From: Acanthosepion lycidas
Lineage: Eukaryota; Mollusca; Cephalopoda; Sepiida; Sepiidae
DNA: 64,000 bases
Reading direction: 5' to 3'
Assembly: GCA_963932145.1 (NCBI GenBank)
Contig: OZ010573.1
Coordinates: 27,804,619 to 27,868,618 of the forward strand
Positions 63,321-64,000 of the stretch are shown here, piece after piece (the stretch's first letter is position 1; each line of letters opens with the position of its first letter). The position numbers and the translations under genes were made by a program. The notes below the pieces were generated by a model. It did no database searches. It worked only from the letters and a program-made list of their open reading frames with translations, and was not told where the DNA came from.

Positions 63321-63639
63321 TTACTTTTCAATATATCAACTAATACACAGAACAATAATAATAGTCTGTTTTTGTTGCAGGAAAAATTTCAAAGCAACAA
63401 CTGACTAGTGTATACAAGATGTAGAAAATTTTTTTTCAGTTTCTCTAATGTCCATAAAATGTTTCTTTTACACCTCAGGCTAATTCTTTAACTATTTCCC
63501 AGTTTTAATTTTCCTGGTAACAAAGACTGTTCATATATTTGTATTGCTTCCTATACTATGTTGTGTGAGTAGGAACAATGGCTGAAGAATTAGCCAATAT
63601 TTTCTGGAAGCCTTTTAGCTTACACTAAAATATTCAAAT

Positions 63640-63943
63640 ATTTTATCTTGTACTAATGCCTCCAAAATGCCTGCTCTCATTTAACCACTACAGAGAATCT
63701 TTTTCTGCCTGCATGGCTGATGCAAGACTCATGGAGAGCAACACACTATGGCTTCTTGGCCTCATGTTTTCAACTGATTTGAAGTGGAACAACTACATTG
63801 AATCAATGGATGCATCGACTACAAGGAAAGTTAAGTCATTGTGTTATTCCAGAAGGTTTTTCTTGTCCATCTTGCACATTTACAAATCTACCATTCATCT
63901 GTGCATGGAATACTGTTCCCACATCTGGTCTAGTGCTCCTGTG
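63640..63943 (+). pseudogene. LINE A fragment, interrupted by element X
   Basis: The frame at 63656-63955 reads PPKCLLSFNHYRESFSACMA, DARLMESNTLWLLGLMFST, DLKWNNYIESMDASTTRKVK, then LHIYKSTIHLCMEYCSHIWS and SAP. This is the clearest reading of this part of LINE A. It stops at 63943, where element X starts. Confidence 0.85.
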
Positions 63944-64000
63944 TCCTGGGTATGACGATAAACTACATCCACGTCCCAGGTATGACGATAAACTACGTCC
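63944..64000 (+). mobile_element. Element X, copy 5, cut by the window edge
   Basis: Two units of about 30 bp (GTCCTGGGTATGACGATAAA, CTACATCC and GTCCCAGGTATGACGATAAA, CTACGTCC) begin right after the LINE A word GTGCTCCTGT. This is the 5' end of element X as seen in copies 1-4. Confidence 0.75.

Noticed and set aside
1-64000. A defence, biosynthetic or other multi-gene system
   Set aside because: No cluster of intact genes exists. All recognisable coding sequence belongs to broken mobile elements.

Overview
This window looks like intergenic or intronic DNA from a repeat-laden animal genome, most probably a coleoid cephalopod such as an octopus or squid. The support is indirect. It has an AT-rich background and very many AT/GT microsatellites. 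It carries tRNA-headed SINEs that share a central block of the kind expected of Ceph-SINEs, 5S-rRNA-headed SINEs, several LINE families, Penelope-like elements and many Tc1/mariner relics, plus four interstitial TTAGGG units. No host gene can be called with confidence. Two short stretches (40542-40757 and 53560-53826) are weak exon candidates, and no tRNA, rRNA or ncRNA gene looks functional.

Layout. 1-6 kb: two SINE-like repeats, a Tc1/mariner N-terminal fragment, and 3' ends of two LINE families (called B and C here). 6-13 kb: a mariner relic, a triplicated unit holding an 80-bp mariner MITE, LINE C and a Penelope-like (PLE) relic. 13-17 kb: two large palindromes, an internally deleted Tigger/pogo element and a second mariner family. 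18-24 kb: purine-rich repeats (one holding an intact 5S-tRNA SINE) and a 1.3-kb piece of LINE A. 25-31 kb: LINE C, a SINE with a LINE C tail, LINE A copies and a first copy of an unclassified retroposon (element X). 30.7-34 kb: a TIR-bounded Tc1/mariner element with a nested repeat, and the C-terminal part of a mariner whose end matches the MITEs. 35-46 kb: an unusual reverse-transcriptase fragment, a SINE nested in a SINE, the telomere-like array, four 5S-tRNA SINE loci or fragments and a second MITE. 47-60 kb: more element X, LINE A/B/C, a second PLE relic and the second internally deleted copy of the mariner family. 61-64 kb: the second copy of a palindromic repeat, microsatellites, and LINE A interrupted by element X at the window edge.

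How the parts relate. The retroposons form a network. One tRNA-related SINE body occurs with three different 3' tails and, in one family, with an added 5S head. One of these tails matches the 3' end of LINE C, as expected if LINE C machinery mobilises it. Element X lies in LINE A three times and in itself once, with 10-12 bp target duplications at the two insertions where both junctions are clean. The two MITEs share their ends with a mariner relic in the same window. I found no novel host or defence system. The best candidates for something undescribed are element X and the modular 5S-tRNA SINEs.
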